Positions 9,688-24,550 are shown, counted from the stretch's first letter. The stretch: 64,000 bases of DNA from Aquanectria penicillioides (GCA_003415625.1 PYIU01000004.1:3658001-3722000); one strand, 5' to 3'. Notes: generated by a model from the letters alone, not told the origin. Numbers and translations: made by a program.

Positions 9688-12600
9688 TTCACGACACCGT
9701 CATCCACGGCAAATGCAGAGATCTCAAATGGTCTGACGCAATCAATCGTTGGAGCATTGAATGATCGGCCGCAAAACGCCCAAGGTTGATTAATTTCACC
9801 CCGCATCACCGAGCGAACGTCCTGCTCAGTGCCCGTGCCCAAACTTTGCGGTGGTGTCGGAGCATAATCAGTGATTGATGGGCACGGGCGCTGCAAGCCG
9901 TGCAGGAAGCAGTTGCAGCCTCAAGGGCAAACGTGGCCGGCTTCGATACGCACAGCGGCCTCAGGTGTGCGCTCGGTGACATGGGCAAGTTGACTTGATG
10001 CGCACGTACCTCTGTCACCGTAACCGAGCCAGGGGCCGATCACGGGTGATCCTGCGCCTGCACGAGCGCACCGGTCCGCAAGCCGCGAGTTGTGCATGGC
10101 AGCCCAGTGGCCATGCCCGAGCCCGTGGCCCATGCAGACGCCCAACGGCAGTGGTACGAGATGCCATCCTGTCTGTGACATGCACGAAGCCAAAAGAGAT
10201 GGGTGGGGATCACCACCCACACACAGACACTGTTTCTTGGTCTGCAAGGGATGAGGGGGGATTGAAAGGAAGAGAAAAAAAAAAAAAAGACGAAAGAAGA
10301 GGAGAGCAAACAAGACACAACCACACAAAAGAAGGAAAAAGAAAGATCCAGCAGAAACTCTGAAACAGAAGAATGTCCCAGATGGCATCCGGAACATCCT
10401 GTGTTCTGTTTCTGGAGGGGATGCCAGGCTCTCGAGTTAATGTGAATGATGCTTCGACCAACATAAATGAGGCTGTAACTAAAGGGGGGGAGTTGCACTC
10501 TTGCGACCCCGTTTCACAACAGTAGCCGCGTCGTCTGCCCCAAAAGGAGCACATCAGCGACCGAGACGCAACCCGGTGGAAAAGGCAATGCCTGTGTGCG
10601 AGAAGGGCCACAAGCGGGATGCAGACAGAGAAATGGTCGCCCCCGCTCACCGCTGATTGCTTGGTGCAGCAGCAAGGCGTTACCATCCTTTGGCCCAGCC
10701 TCCGCCACCTTATCTGGGGGGAAGACGGCAAAAGAACCAGACGGGTTCCCGGGAAAAGTCCCATCACAAGTCCGAAGACGACCGTGGCGACACCGAGTTC
10801 CCTCCAGAAATCCCGTCTCCAACCCGTGTCCCCGGCGTGGAATTATGTCACTATTGCGGAATTCCTTGGCCGCCTCGGCAAAGACCCGCAACGCGGAGTG
10901 AGGGAGGAGGGCCTTTAGGGCGACCTCCTGCAGCCGGAGCCGGATGAGCCAGCATCTCGCGGAGTGGCGGTCGCTAGGTCGAGTGCAGGTGGCATCACTA
11001 GCTTGGGTGCGGTTGCGCGCGCGGCCCCAGAGTGACAATGGGTTCAAGTGTTACAGGGACCCCGGTCCTCAAGAAGAAAAAAAAGGACAACACGCCAGAC
11101 CCGCGCCGCACTACTCAGCATGCAGGCCGTTGTGCATGCGCGCTAGGTCTCGTGGTGCTGAGATTGCATCGATGTCGTTCTCCCTTCGCGCTTTTCATGT
11201 TCCTTCAGTCTGCAGTTGTTGAGAAGATCGGGCTTTGACCATTGAAGACTTTCAGGTGGACAATTGGTTAACAGCAAGGGCTTGATTCGGATAGTATCCG
11301 TACAACCGAGTGCATGATGCCCAGATAGGTCTTATTCTTGAACCATGGAGAACCGCGTCGGCTTGGGCCATGGCATGCCAGTTTGAAAACCAAGCGCAAT
11401 TCTGCGTAACTGCGATGTGTACTGCTCACCCCAATGACAAAAATGTGAGTAGTCAACTATCAGGAAAAGAGGGCGGCTGATCTCTCAGTTACAAGTTGGT
11501 ACAGGAAACGATGCGTGTGTGTCGACATTTTTTTCACACTGTGCCGGGAAGTCACTCCGGTCGTACATGGTTTGCGACCCAGGATGACATGCAGCCGGGG
11601 ATGGCGCGAAGTGACGGCCGCGCCGCGCCGTGAAATTGCGACGTGGCAGACCCTCTCAAAAGCCAGGGCGTTTCTCCCGCGAGGAGTGCCCCTTTTATTT
11701 ATTTCAATGTGTACTTTTTTTCGTTGCTAGTCACTGATTTGAATATGGTTCTCGCCCATACTTCAATGATACAGATATTTGGACGAGGGGGGAGATTCGA
11801 GGTGAGATCTCTACAGTCCCTGCTGAACTGATCTTTCTTCACTCCAGCCCTGGAGTGGGACGACTAAGCTGAGCCCGGGAGTTGTCAAGCCTAAGAGGTC
11901 CGTGATAACGTTGTTGGGCTTCATTAGGGATGGTGGCAAGTCCATGGCACCCGGGAAAACTGGGACCCTCGCGGGACAGATGCAGCCTACCCGACTTGCA
12001 TGGATCTTCCGCATGAGTCTTTGTTCACGTGATCGAGGGCGGACGTGTGCGATTGGCGGACCGAGCCTTGTCTGGGGCAGCCCAATCAAGGGCGCCTGGT
12101 CGAGACTGTGATGATTGGGCCTGGTAGCAGCTCTGGTTCAGTCAATGGTGCCAACTTTGGAGCCAGCCCCGAGGTCTCGGGTCGGCATAGCGTCCAGCTT
12201 GGCAGAGGCAAGAGTGTCGGTGTGAGCTGAGCCCAAGCCGGCCTCTGCGCCGTCTCTGCAGGACCCTCCTGTCCCACGGCATCGTGTGTGGCGGTCGAAG
12301 GGTGCACAAGGTGGCAAGTCTAGCGCCGCAGCCCGGTTGGTGTTGGTTGACAGAACCTCCATGACTGGGCACACCTTGAACGCAACCCTACCAGCGTTGG
12401 TTGATTCAGCCGTCTCAAAAGCTCCTGTTGGTGAACGCTCAGCCGTTGACATGTCGTGCGTAACGCCAAGGATTGGTTGGTGGCTACTCGAACAGACGAG
12501 CTAGCATTGCCTGCAAGCAGGGAACGGATTTCTGGCGCGTCCTAGCAATTGCTTTTGTCACGTATTGGGCTCGTTTCCAGTGACCAGCTGCTTTCTGACA

Positions 12601-13200
12601 TCTTGGGCCTCGGTTCACGCCCGTTGTGTCTTGGGTGAGAGATGGAATCCCAGGTGAGGTTCCATTAGCAATTCACAAGGACAAGGGGCGGGTCACGGCC
12701 ATTGGTGTCTCTCCTTTCGCAGGGATTGGGCGGAATTCCATGGGCCGGGCCGTTTTTCAAATCTTTCGTTCCAAGCCGCGGCATGGGTGCCATGGACTAG
12801 TCACCGGCGATCAATCTGATAGTCGGCCAATTTTAAATTACATGGGGAATACAAAGGGGAAAAAGAAGAAAAGAAAAAAAGAAAGAAAAAAAGAAAGAAA
12901 GAACAAAAAGGAACGAAAAGATCAAAAGACGAAAGATGCCAAATAAGGTGTTTGCCAGAAAAAGCTGGGGTTAAGGGCGTCAGTATGTACCGCAATATCC
13001 GTAGTCTCGTCCGAGATGGCTCGTGTCCAGGGGTGATCATCTGTTGATGTTGACGAGAGAGGTAGCAAATGCAAGGCCAGGATGTCCCTGGTTCTAAGAA
13101 GATATGCGACGTTCGCTGTGGGCAAGTAGGAGCAAGTCCGGTGCACTGGATGTGCAAGTGGTTGGGCTGCCGTTGGAACGAGGAAAATCAAACGCGACTG

Positions 13201-13308
13201 GGTACCGATACACGGGCGGTACCTATGGCAGAAGGTACCACCACCAACGACTACCAACACATGGCAATCATGAGAGGTACCTTTGATACCGATAGACGCC
13301 TAGGTACC
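13201..13308. repeat. Cluster of five GGTACC palindromes
   Basis: GGTACC occurs at 13201, 13218, 13234, 13276 and 13303, the last inside CCTAGGTACCTA. Intervening sequence is not itself repeated. Confidence 0.85.
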
Positions 13309-16300
13309 TAAGAAATGAGGTGCCAGGCTCCTAAAACAACAACGCCAGCGCAGCACATATCCTAAACCACTTCATGTTGTGTTTTCCTCAGGCCAACTGC
13401 TGTTGCATGAGGCGGTCTCCACGCAGGTATCTGCGGGCGCATGCGCTCTGATTGCCACCTCAACGACCTCAGAACTGAGTAAAATTTCCACTCAATTTTC
13501 AACTACCTTTTGGCGATCAATTCAGCCTGGCATTTTGGCGTCATACCCTTGTCAGTAACCCCCGTCTCGCCCTCCTCGTCAGAGACAGCACAGGCTCCCA
13601 CCTGAACAGGCCCGCCGCGTCTGCCCAGGTTTCGCGGCTCTCCCACGTTGCTACTCCAGATCCGTCTCGGCCCTTCCCCTGCAGGAGCCAAAGGTCATGT
13701 GAATATGCCGCTCAAATGTCAACCTGAACCATTTTTGGCGCCTAAGTCAAATAATGACCTCTGGCTCACACTTCCTCCTGTCTCAACCCGGGATGATCCT
13801 ACCAATCTCGGTGGGTTTCTCGGTAGCCTCTCCGAGGTAGATGGCATTCGTCACAATTCAAGGGCAACAAGGGCAATTGGTTTTGCTACAGAGAGCGATC
13901 GTTGCACCCAGACTCTTGCTCGAATGTTCAACTGGTACCAGCAGCAAGGTCAATTTTAATATATCGGGAAATTCTCATTCCGCTCTGCCTGCATGGCATG
14001 CCCAGGACGAATCGGGTATGGATATTAACCAGCGCTGCTGGCGCCTCGGGCATGGCGAACTGCCGTCCCAGGGTCCCTTGTGTTCTCTCACGATGGTCTG
14101 CACAAGTGGTGTCCTCTCTTTCCTCCCCCACCAACTAAGCCAGCCCGAGTGGGAGGTTGGATGGATCATTTTCTTTTTGTCGGCCTCGGGCAAGTCAGAT
14201 TGGCCAAATGATGCACAAAATAATTGGTTGACAGTCCAACTCTTGCCAGCCTTGTATCTTGGAATCCAAACATCTTGCGTCGCTAATGCACACGCCGTGA
14301 TTGCTCGCAAGGTTGCTTTACTCTTGGGAACCCGGCCACGCCTACCTTTGTTGGTTGCGCTGCAATCCCCCAGCCCAATTTGACCTCTGCACCCGCTAAG
14401 GGCTGTTTCTCTCATCTCTCATATCTCGATTTCCGCGTCAGATTCTCCACCTCTAGCATGCATGGGTCCTCAAGCCGTCACCAATGCGTGTCTCGTCCAC
14501 GCAAGTACGAGTTCTCAAATCTGAATGACCGAGTTGCAGTCCATGAAAGAGCCACGTCTCGCTTTTAGTGAAGTCTCCCCAACAGTGGCTGGTAGGAACT
14601 TTCGCTCACACAAAGCAATTATCGGGCACAACTCCACCTCCATGAGGGGATCAAAAGCAACATCTGGCCCATCTGACATGGGGCACTATTGCCTGATAAA
14701 CATCCCGCTCATGCAGCATTTCCTGTGATGCGCTTTCAACTCCAGCCAGTTACACTGAGACGGGTCACTGTTGAAAACATCACTGGTCGGCGGTGGCATA
14801 CCGCTATTGCGGCTTTTCTCTCAACCAAAAACGAGGCTGCAGGGCGAGTGATCATGGGGCTCATAGAGCAAGCTGGCCTGCGCCTGTGACCAATCTGCGT
14901 TCAGACCTGCCAAGGGTTACTGCAGATTGGCTGTACCACCTCAAATCTCCCGGCCCGCACGTAACCATGGCATGCCCCGCAGCGTAGGTGGGAGCTGGCA
15001 CGGAGCACCAAGACCTCAAATCAATAGCCGTTCATTCTCATCGAACAGCGTTCCTTTTGCCACGGCACTCTGGGTTTTATATCGATCCGTGCTGTGGCGG
15101 GCCAGCGAGGTACAATAAACTACAAAGAGGCGGAACGCATCAATCACTGCTAATCTGAGAAGTCGGATTTCCTTCTCTCACATGAAGTGGACTTGACGCG
15201 GCCTCCCGGATCGTCAGAGGGATCCCGCCCGAACGGTACACCACTTTCCCCAGTGCTCGGACGGATCAGCCCTTGCGGCCCGATGCGCACAACGAAGAGG
15301 CGGGTCCCATCAGGCTCAGGCCGCCACCTACAGGTGTCCAGCCAAAAGCGCACGTAGTTCCCTCCTCAAAAGATGGTACTGGTTTGGATCCTATCATGTA
15401 ATACATTATTGGACCCGGTTTGCCTTTGATCACTCGAAACCCGGGGCTTGGCCGGCACTAGGCAAGATCTCATATGGTTCCCAGGGCATTCCAGTGTGTC
15501 AGCGTTCATGGCGACCACTGTACCAGCTATCTGCAAGCACCGGGAGTCCAGACCATCAACCCAAACCCCATGGCGATCATTTGTGCCATTGCCCTTGAGT
15601 GCCGTGGAGATATTCAAGCTGTACCTTCAACATCAGAATCATAGCCACCCGACAGGCACATTTTGCAGCAGTATTGGCCAGTACGAATCATGAAGATGCG
15701 ACATGTTTCACCATCACATTCGACTCGGGCTGTCCCACATTATTTGCCGGAATCATGACCCTGGCCATCATCTAAGACGCTGGCTGACATGTAGACATGC
15801 AGATAGGCGACACGGAAAGACGTATCGGCACTCGGGCCTGGCGCCCACTAACACGATGTGCAGTTCGCAGACGGTCCACAGTATGAGTATGGTGGATGTT
15901 GCGTTACCTTAGAGGCGTCCATCCAGTGACACAGCCAGAATTATTGGCCGTTGAAAGACAACAGCCCATCGGGGTCCACATGGCAGCTTGATACAGCACA
16001 GTTTGAAGGAAGCGTAAGCTGGTGCATGGAAGGCTAGGAAAGCTCGAATGGGACTCGCAGCTCGACATGGAGTTGCGGATATGCACTGTGGAAAGACTCG
16101 GTAGGGACGGGAGGAGCCTTATTGCGGGCGGCCCGGGCATGCTGACCCTTGTCCCACAACAGAAGATCCTGGCACAGTCCAGCCAAGTCAGTTGGGGTCT
16201 GGACCAAGATGGTGGTCGTTCTGATGCAATCAGCTATGTCGACTTTATCTCGCAAATGCCAAATGGTGGGCCTCTAAGAAAAGAAAGATCAGAGGCAAAC

Positions 16301-19300
16301 ACATTCCTTTTTTTTTTTTTTCACTCGGGCCCAGCTCTGCGCCCTGCTTCTCCTCAATGTCTCGTTCGAAGATGAGCGGTGACCATCCTCCTCTTTCAGC
16401 TGGTTAGCGGTCACTGGGCTCCGCATGACATCGCACACCCCCCTGGAACCATCTCTCATTGCTCAGTATTTCCAGCACCAAGGACAGCCCCTCCCGCACC
16501 AGAGGCTCGACTGGGGGTGAACTGAGCACATCTGACAGGTGATTGGCTTGAAACTAGTCCCTGGCCAGGGCCGTTGCTGGTACTGGGCAAGTGTTTTTTT
16601 TTTCCTGGTGTCCTTTATTTTCCCTGTTTTCGCGTTTCCAGAGAATCGGGAGTCACAGCTCCACATGAAGGTTCGTGACACACAGCGGGTTACGGCACAC
16701 ACAGCAATCCAACATCCATTAGGACGGTGCATGACCATTTGACCATAGCCAACCCTGGACATCACACTGGACGTGACCAAATGGTCCACTGTTTGCTGAC
16801 GAGCACAGTACCAAATCCTGTGCTATTAACTGGTGGCTCGGTCACCTCCGTGATCGGGATGCCGGTCGGGATGGCCAATCGTCATGCCTCAAGAGCGAAA
16901 CATCCTTTGATTGAAAGGTGTGGTGTGGTGTGGTGTGGGTACGAAGGTTGTCATTTTGCTTCTTCCACAGAAACATCTGGAGCCTTGAGCGGCTCGGGAC
17001 GTGCATCTGTTTCCAGTTTGCAGCCTCGTTGTTCAATGCGTCAAACTGCACATACGTTGCTGATCATCAGGCTCTCCCCTCCGTACTATAGGCGGCGCCC
17101 AGAGTAACGCTGAACGCTGACGCCAAGCCTGGCCTCAATGGTTCAAATCGGCGACGGGTGGCCCTGTGTCGTGATTCCGCTTGAAGTTCCATGCGGGGCA
17201 CAACACAAATCCAAAGCGCAGAGATCTCATGGGAGGAGTCCCTCGACCCCCACCCCCCAGCCGTCAATCGAAGCCGTGACGGCGAACACACAAGGTGGGG
17301 AGGATCAAAGAGAGGGGTGGGATAATGAGCCAATCAAACGCCTCTATCCGCTCTCTTGCCCTCTCCAAGTTGAGGAAACTCCGGCCTGGGGAGGGTTGCA
17401 TCGTGATGGGGATTGGAGAATGGCTTCAGTCCGCCAGTCCAGGAGAGGTGAAAGAGACGGAGAGCGTGTGGGTGGATCAGTCATCGGACGCCGCAAAGAC
17501 TTCGCTCCCACGAGGGCGCCATGGGCCTGAGAAGATATAGCCCGATCTAAAGCGAGGTGCACCCATGCCGTTGGGTTGGCTCGGACAGGTACTGTGTGCC
17601 CTTGGGCAGGTGACTGGTCGACTGTCGGATGGCCCCAGACCAGTTTCAACCGAGGCGTGTCAAGGGGCAAGGGAGGTGAGTTTTTTCTGTGCATTTTCAC
17701 GAGCTGGGGGAGTTCGGCCCTGCGCCAGGAGCACCGTTGCAATGGAACGCCAGCCCATGGCGTGAACAACTCAACCCCAAGGTGCAAAGGCTCAAATGAG
17801 TGGCGATGACGGAGCATGCTGGTACCCGGTAAATCTTGGCCTGTTCTTGGTACAGTGCGCACCGACTCGCCTCAAGGGTGGCGGGGGCAGACGGGGGGTT
17901 TCACTGTCCAGCCTAGCCGTCAGACCCGGCGCTATCTGGAGAGTTGCGGGTTGAACCGCAATGCAGACGGGAGATGCCACCATGGGGGCCCGGCTGGTGG
18001 GGGTTGACGAAGGCCAGGGTTGGCCATCATCACCATCTCATCCGCCATCACGACCTTTACCAGCAGTTGCGCAGTGCTCTAAACGTGTCTAACGATCGCT
18101 TCGAAATCGTTTAGTCTAAAAACATGTGCTTGCTAGCGCTACGTCTTTGACTACATGACAAGGCACAAGATTCGCGACGATGACACCGTGGGAATAATGT
18201 TGCATTACACTACCTCTCCTTGGCTCCCAGAGAAAACAAAATTGCGAGCACTCCTCCCCCCCCCCCACTACCTATTGATAGGTAGGCGTTCACAATCAAC
18301 TCGACAGGTCATTCCAACTCTACGAAACATCCACCTGCGACGGTAGCGCCCGAGGCACTTGCACTTGACCGCATTATCACCGTCATGGACCTACATGCAG
18401 AGACGGGATTGACAATATCGTAATTCAGTCGGTCGTGCAGGGTAGGCGTGGGATTGTGCGGTGCCGCATCTTGAGTCGCTGCTCAGCAATTTGAAACTAG
18501 GCAAACCAGGGGATGGGCTAGAAGGGCGAGAGGAAACATCCCCCTACAGTCCCGGGCGCATTCCTCTATAATACACAAGTTATTGTTTTATTCTTGACGC
18601 CAATTTTTTCGTAGCTAAAGAGATATGTATCGAGCTAGAGGGCATTGATCGGTGACGATGAATGGACGAGCCCATGCGAGAAACCTCCCTCCCACCTTGC
18701 CTTTATGCAACCTACGGCCTACACTTGAACAGGCAGACGGTGACGGCGACGGCGACGGCAATGGATAAGATCCTCACGTACCAAAGTCTCAATTATTATC
18801 TGGGCCTATGCTGTACTGTGAGCACTGGAAGGCGGGTAAGGCATTTTGGTACGACCAAGGCAAAGTCCAAGACGCATCGTTCCAGCACAGGAGGATTAAA
18901 GCAAGGGGAGCTCGTTAGATGCAGAACAAAAGCCCCACTGACGCCGACTAGCCCACGAGGGACGGCTGACATGTCAGATTCACGACATCCACAGTCTGAT
19001 CTCAGTGGAGGTGAGCCATGGGGAACAAGACATTACGGCTAAATGAGTAAGTGAGAGAAGGAACGGGGCGGAGATTATGGCCAGTGCAGATACATCGATG
19101 TTATGGTCGGCCGCTTGACCAGTTGCAACATTTACAAAGGGTTAACATTTGAGGCCCAACCAACCCATGATTCATCCGTTCATGGTCAATAAATAAATAA
19201 ATAAATTTCAAAGAGGTTTGTTGCCGATGCCTCGATTTCGTAGCCGGGAGTGTATTTATCACACTTGATGATTGGGAGTGCACCTGATGCACTGCTCAGA

Positions 19301-22300
19301 AGGGAACATGCGATAACGGCTTAGTAGGGTAGCATGGGAGAGGATGGAGATGATTGTGATGAAGCCGGCAAAATGGGAAGTTCTGGGACGATTTGGCGAG
19401 AGATGGAGATGGATGGACGGAACGAAGAGGCGTGCATCTTGATGCCCACCAAGACAGCCAGCCAGCAAATCGGCACACCCAGACAAGCCCATTCTCATCC
19501 ATCATCTCCCGCATGCCTCTGTCGCTTGGCGCCTATCCGAAGCCATCTCTGACCATCTGGCACGCCAGCAGTGTCTCCTGTCCACACCTGTCTTGGGCGG
19601 TGAGTAGATGGAAAACTGGACGCCACTCGCCCCATTGGCTCATCGCCGTTACAGTGTTATGTACGAAGTACATGTCTGCCATCTACCCTCGCGGCACCTC
19701 ACCCCGCGCCAGGCCCTTGCCTCAGCCTCCTTTATCACTGTTGTATTCTGTCCCATCTTGACATCCCTACCTCCCGTCTTCCCGTGCGCGCGCTGCTGCC
19801 GCGCACTACTGTACGAGAGCGGCACGTCACTTGGTCGCGGGGTCCCGTCAAAGTGAGGTGCCTCTGGAGGGTACGTACTGTACAAAAGCTGTACAAGTGA
19901 GGCAGCAAGCCTGAGAAGCCCGATGGGCCCGACCTCATTGCCTAGGTACCTACTATGTGCTCCGTACTCTGCTGCTATGCCCAAGACTCCAATCAAGTAG
20001 CCGACAGCCCCCTTGTCCCGCCCGCCTGGCAGCAAGGTACCAGAGACGTACCGCCCCCGCCGACAAGGGCATCCCCAACACCGCATCGCCGTAGCGGGCT
20101 CTAGCGGCTCCCACGGCTCTGTCGCAGGGCGGCAGTGGCTCTGGCCGGACACCTCCCATGCTGGGTCCTGAAGTTTTGGGAGCGAGGCGTCGACGACGGG
20201 GCCCGTCCCAGCTCATGCACCGGCCGGCCCATTCCTCGTTGCCAGTGCCGCACTGGCGCGACTGGTTCAGAGTCCGTTTATCAATATTTAGTCGTCCAGG
20301 ATGTCCTTCCGTCACCTATAGTCCGTTCAAGCACCTTTTTATTAGGCTGGGACTTCATGGTCGAGCTGAAGCGTGATGCCCCCAATCTCAATGCGCTGAC
20401 TCTAGCCCCTCCCTGGTTGGCCACTGTGCATGGGTTCTTCGAGTTTCAGGGCTGGGCGAACCTCGACAGCTGCAGAAAAGGCAAGGCATAGCCTCTAATT
20501 TGTCTATGGATGTTGGCTTGCGCCGACGAAACAGAGGAACAAGACACGCTATGTTTGGGTTATTTCTCGTTGTCACTGGGCGCTTTGATCAAGCCGTTTG
20601 GGTTTGGATGTTGAACATATATCTTGGCACCAAGGACATTGGATCTACAACGTTTCTGTCAAAGGAACAAACTGAGGGTGATGGTCGAGCAGTAGACGCC
20701 TGGGCGCACCATGGTTTCAATCGGGACTGACAGTCTAGCAATGGTGTCAGTTTCACAGCATGGCAGAATGGGCGGAATCTCCCACCGAAACTAACTGCGC
20801 TGACAATGACCAAGGTACAGAATGAAACCGATTTGTTTCAATGAACTGGTGTAGCTATATCTTCCACTCTTGCCAAACGAGACAATCGGAAGCCATATTT
20901 CGCTACTGCTGGTCTCATCAATATGCATTAAATGACTGATACAGTCCATCCGGATATGTGAGTATCAATACTGGGTAGTGGTGGTAGTACATTTTAGTTA
21001 TTGTTAGCTGGCGGTTTTGGGACGTGTGGTCAGTGGCTTGGCCTGGATGGAGCTGGAGCTGCTGCCGGGAACAAACAAAGCAAGCACAAAAGCAACATGT
21101 TGTTGACCAAGGGCAAGATAAAAAAACAAATGGGAAAAAAAAGGGAAAAGAAAAAGACAAAGACAAGGACCAAAATCAAAATCAAAACTGAGACCAAGAC
21201 CAAGGCCGAGACAAGACCAACCAGGCGGGTCGTCTACCAATGCACAACCTGGGCGGCAACAGTCGAGAACGGTGGTTGTGTGGATGACAGCAGAGCAGTG
21301 CTCTGTGCAGGACTCCGGGCGAGCGAGGCGGCGCTAGCCGATTCCGTCTGGTGAAAATACCCACCACGTCCAGGCCCATGTCACCCAAGCCCATGTTCCA
21401 GGTGAAAGGTCGCCGTTGCCGCCTCATCACTCCAAGCCCAGAGAGCCAACACTACCAATACCCGCCCTGGTTGTGTTTGTATGAGCGCGGCACGGGTGTG
21501 TGCGTGTGTGCGTGCGTGTGCGTGTGTCCGTGTGTGCGCGCGAGTGACTGAGTGTGAGCATGCTTGAGTGGGCAAGGTGCCGGTGTTTCCCATACTGTAT
21601 CAACATACAGGCCATAGGCCAACATACACACACACCCTGGCCATGCCAAAGTTCACCACAGCCAACACACCCGCATCCTCCCAAGCTCAGAGACACCCCT
21701 GTACGCACGCCACATCCCATCATCATATTCACACTCTCACACCCACATCTGGGTGCCACACGCCCACGTCAAGGAGGGTTCCACACCCTCACTTCCCCAC
21801 CCACACTCACACACACAATGGTCGTGCATCCTGCGGCCGCCTCTGCAACCCGCCGTCGGGAACAAGCGCGGAACCCCAGACCACGCAGCGGCGCCCGAGC
21901 CTTCAAGGCCCCCCCCCCCCTCCCTTCAAGCACCGAGCCCCCAAGACCCCAAGTCTCCAAGACCGTCCGTCGGGACAGGGACCCAGCGGAATGGCCCCAG
22001 CAGAAAGAGCCCCAAGAGAAGGGCCCCCGACAGCGCCCCAGCAGCGCCCGGCCAGGTGCTGATTGGCAAATCTCCACTTGCGACTCAACGACGGGCTTTT
22101 GCTCACATTTCATCCATCCATCCCCATTCTATTTTGATCCCATCCCATCCCCCTCTGCCTTGCCTTGCCTTGCCTCTCTATGCCCTGCTGCTTCTGACGG
22201 TCCCAGCCCGTACCCTTCCTTTGCTTCCCTGTCCCGTAGCTCCTCACATGGAAGTTGCGCTCCACTGGCGGCCACCTTGCTGTGCCCTTGCCATGCCTAA

Positions 22301-22582
22301 TTGAATTCCAGTGGGATCTCGCTTGCCATGGGTCTGATGCCCATGAGGGCGGACATGGACTGAATCGAGTTACCTGATCTCACCTCACCTCCACCAAGAA
22401 GCGACCGATGTCTTCCCTCTCCTCGTGCGGGCACATTGAGCCTGAACCCGGCCGATGTAGACACAACCTAGGTTTCTTGTTAATGCTCAATTTGTTCACT
22501 CGCATCTTTTTACCCATCAATCCATCAATCCATCCCTCCATCCCCTCCCTCCACCCATCAGTCTCTCACCACTCTCTCACAC

Positions 22583-22660
22583 GTATACGCACACACACAC
22601 ACACACGCGCGCGCACACACACACGTGCGCACACACACCCGCGCTCTCACTTACACTTGC
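22583..22660 (+). repeat. CA/CG-rich alternating dinucleotide tract
   Basis: Alternating purine-pyrimidine stretch of CA units interrupted by GCGCGC, the sort of sequence able to adopt Z-DNA. A similar TG-type tract lies at about 21495-21545. Confidence 0.75.
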
Positions 22661-23539
22661 ACACATCTCGCACTGTGCCTTTCCGAACCCCTCCTCCAAT
22701 GGCGCTCACTTCCCTCACCCTCCCTCGTTTAGCGGGCCCGGCGCGTGTTTTAGAGGCTTTCACCCCTCGACGCACCGACGTAATCCCAAGATCATCCACC
22801 ACCAGCTGGACTCGCTGGCTCGGTCAGTATCGGTTGTTTCTTTCTTTTCACCTGTCCGTTCCTGGCCTTGCTTGGTCAGCTGAGCATCGGCGCGGCAGAC
22901 GGACAAACAGGCAAACAAGCAAACAGACCTTGGAGAGAGCCCCGTCCATGCCTGGATCCCAACTTTCCTTGTAGCACGAGGCGAAGCAGTCTGTCGCCGC
23001 CCATTTCTTGAACGAGCAACTGAGTGACTGAGTGATGGATCCTGCCTGCTCCCCTCCTCGTCCAGCACCCACGGCGCACTGTCTTGGGCTCCACCATTCC
23101 CTGTGCCTATCTGGAGCGTAGTGTGTGTATTTGACTTCAGCTGCACTTGAGCCGGTGCAGTGGGAGACAGGTACTCGTTCTCATTCACCACGCCCGCTAC
23201 GGCCGCGACCGCTACGCCCCGGTGCCACATGAATCCTGCTCCTGAGCCCAATGTCTGCCACAGCCCACACAGCCCGCAGCCCACAAACCACGACCGACTG
23301 GCTGGCCCAGCTGGTCCTGCTCGTCTTGTCTTGTCTTTGTCTTGCACTATTCCAGGGCCAGGCCCAGGACCTCTCCGGCACCTTGCCTGCACCTTGCTGC
23401 ACCTCGCTGCACCTCGCTGCAATTGGCGCCGCCCATGCCTGACCTGACCTGACCTTGACAGACCTCTCCCATACCGCTGGGACGGACGCACGACAAGCCT
23501 CGACACAACCAACCAACACAACGAGTCACACTTCCCTCT

Positions 23540-23646
23540 CACACCCCTCCTCCTCACTCTTCCATTCTGTCACCTTTCTCCCACTTCTCTCTCCCGCTCT
23601 CTCTCTCCCTCTCTCTCCCTCTCCCTCTCTACCTAGCTCTCTTCCT

Positions 23647-23688
<42 letters not shown>

Positions 23689-23720
23689 CCTCCCTTCTCC
23701 TCTCCTTGTCTCCTCCTCCC
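23540..23720 (+). repeat. CT-rich block with (TC)16 core
   Basis: Almost pure pyrimidine on the + strand for about 180 bases, with a perfect TC run at 23653-23684. In filamentous fungi such blocks often lie just upstream of transcription starts; a consensus splice donor follows at about 23748. Confidence 0.8.
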
Positions 23721-24550
23721 GAGGCCAACCACAACTTCTGCTGTTCAGGTACGTTGTCTTGTTCCTTTCCCACTCATTCTGCAACCCACAAATCAAACCC
23801 AACCGTCCGCGATTGGCTTTGTCCAAGCGTGTGCTGAAGAAGCCCGGCGTCCGGCGGGTGGCGGTGGACCGTGGGCGGTGGGCAAACCTACCAAACTTCT
23901 GCCCTTGATGAACCCCAAACCAACAAGCCTTTATTTGCCGTACATGCCGACTTGTGCAGTGCAGTTTTGTCCCCCTCTGTCCCGTCTGTCTGTTTGTCTG
24001 GCTGTCCCGTCTGTCTATCCGCCCGCTTGACCGACCTTTCTGAATGCGGCTTGTACCCTGTCTCGACAAGCCTTGCTTGCCCTCGCTACCTGGTGTTGCA
24101 GGGTAACTTCGGCTGGATCGCATTGGCTGTGTTGTCCAGAGGGAAAGAGTTAGAGGAGAGAGGTATGGTGATGTGAATGAGTGAACCAACAAAAGCATCG
24201 GACCAACGCAACAAGCGACGTCGGGAGAGTTTTGCCATAGCCCAGCGGGCTTCGGTCCTCTAGGCTCTGGGTCGTCTGTCAATGAGTAGTGACGAGTCAT
24301 CCAATCTGTCACGGCGAGACACTGGGGAAGCAAGACAGCCGGACGGGCCAGAACAGACACGACGAGGGAGGCGCCGTCCCCGTTGAGTTGTGGTCGGCAG
24401 ACACTACAGCTAGTAGAAAAAAAAAGTCTAACGCGGATTTTGCACAGGCAGTTTCCCTCACTTGGCCAGACACTACCTCGTGTCGCCTCATCTTTCGCCT
24501 CGTCTTTCTACCTTGCAGAGTTAGAGACAGTGTTTGAATCTGAGCTCTAA

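Noticed and set aside
9551..9736. + frame encoding a polyglutamine run
   Set aside because: The Gln run is only the CAA microsatellite; the rest has no motif and no splice partner.
13841..14383. 180-codon + frame
   Set aside because: An almost equally long minus frame covers the same DNA, composition is not protein-like and no domain is visible.
17130..17160. GGTTCAAATC, resembling a tRNA T-loop
   Set aside because: No matching acceptor, D or anticodon stems can be drawn around it.
17344..17862. 172-codon minus frame
   Set aside because: No domain, overlapping frames on the other strand of similar length, and no splice context.
21554..22304. 248- and 183-codon + frames rich in Pro, Ser, His
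   Set aside because: Frames arise from the CA/CCA-rich pyrimidine tract; all three frames are open over parts, which is typical of low-complexity sequence.
22760..23557. 265-codon minus frame
   Set aside because: Arg/Gly/Ser-rich translation of biased sequence, no domain, and the + strand is equally open.
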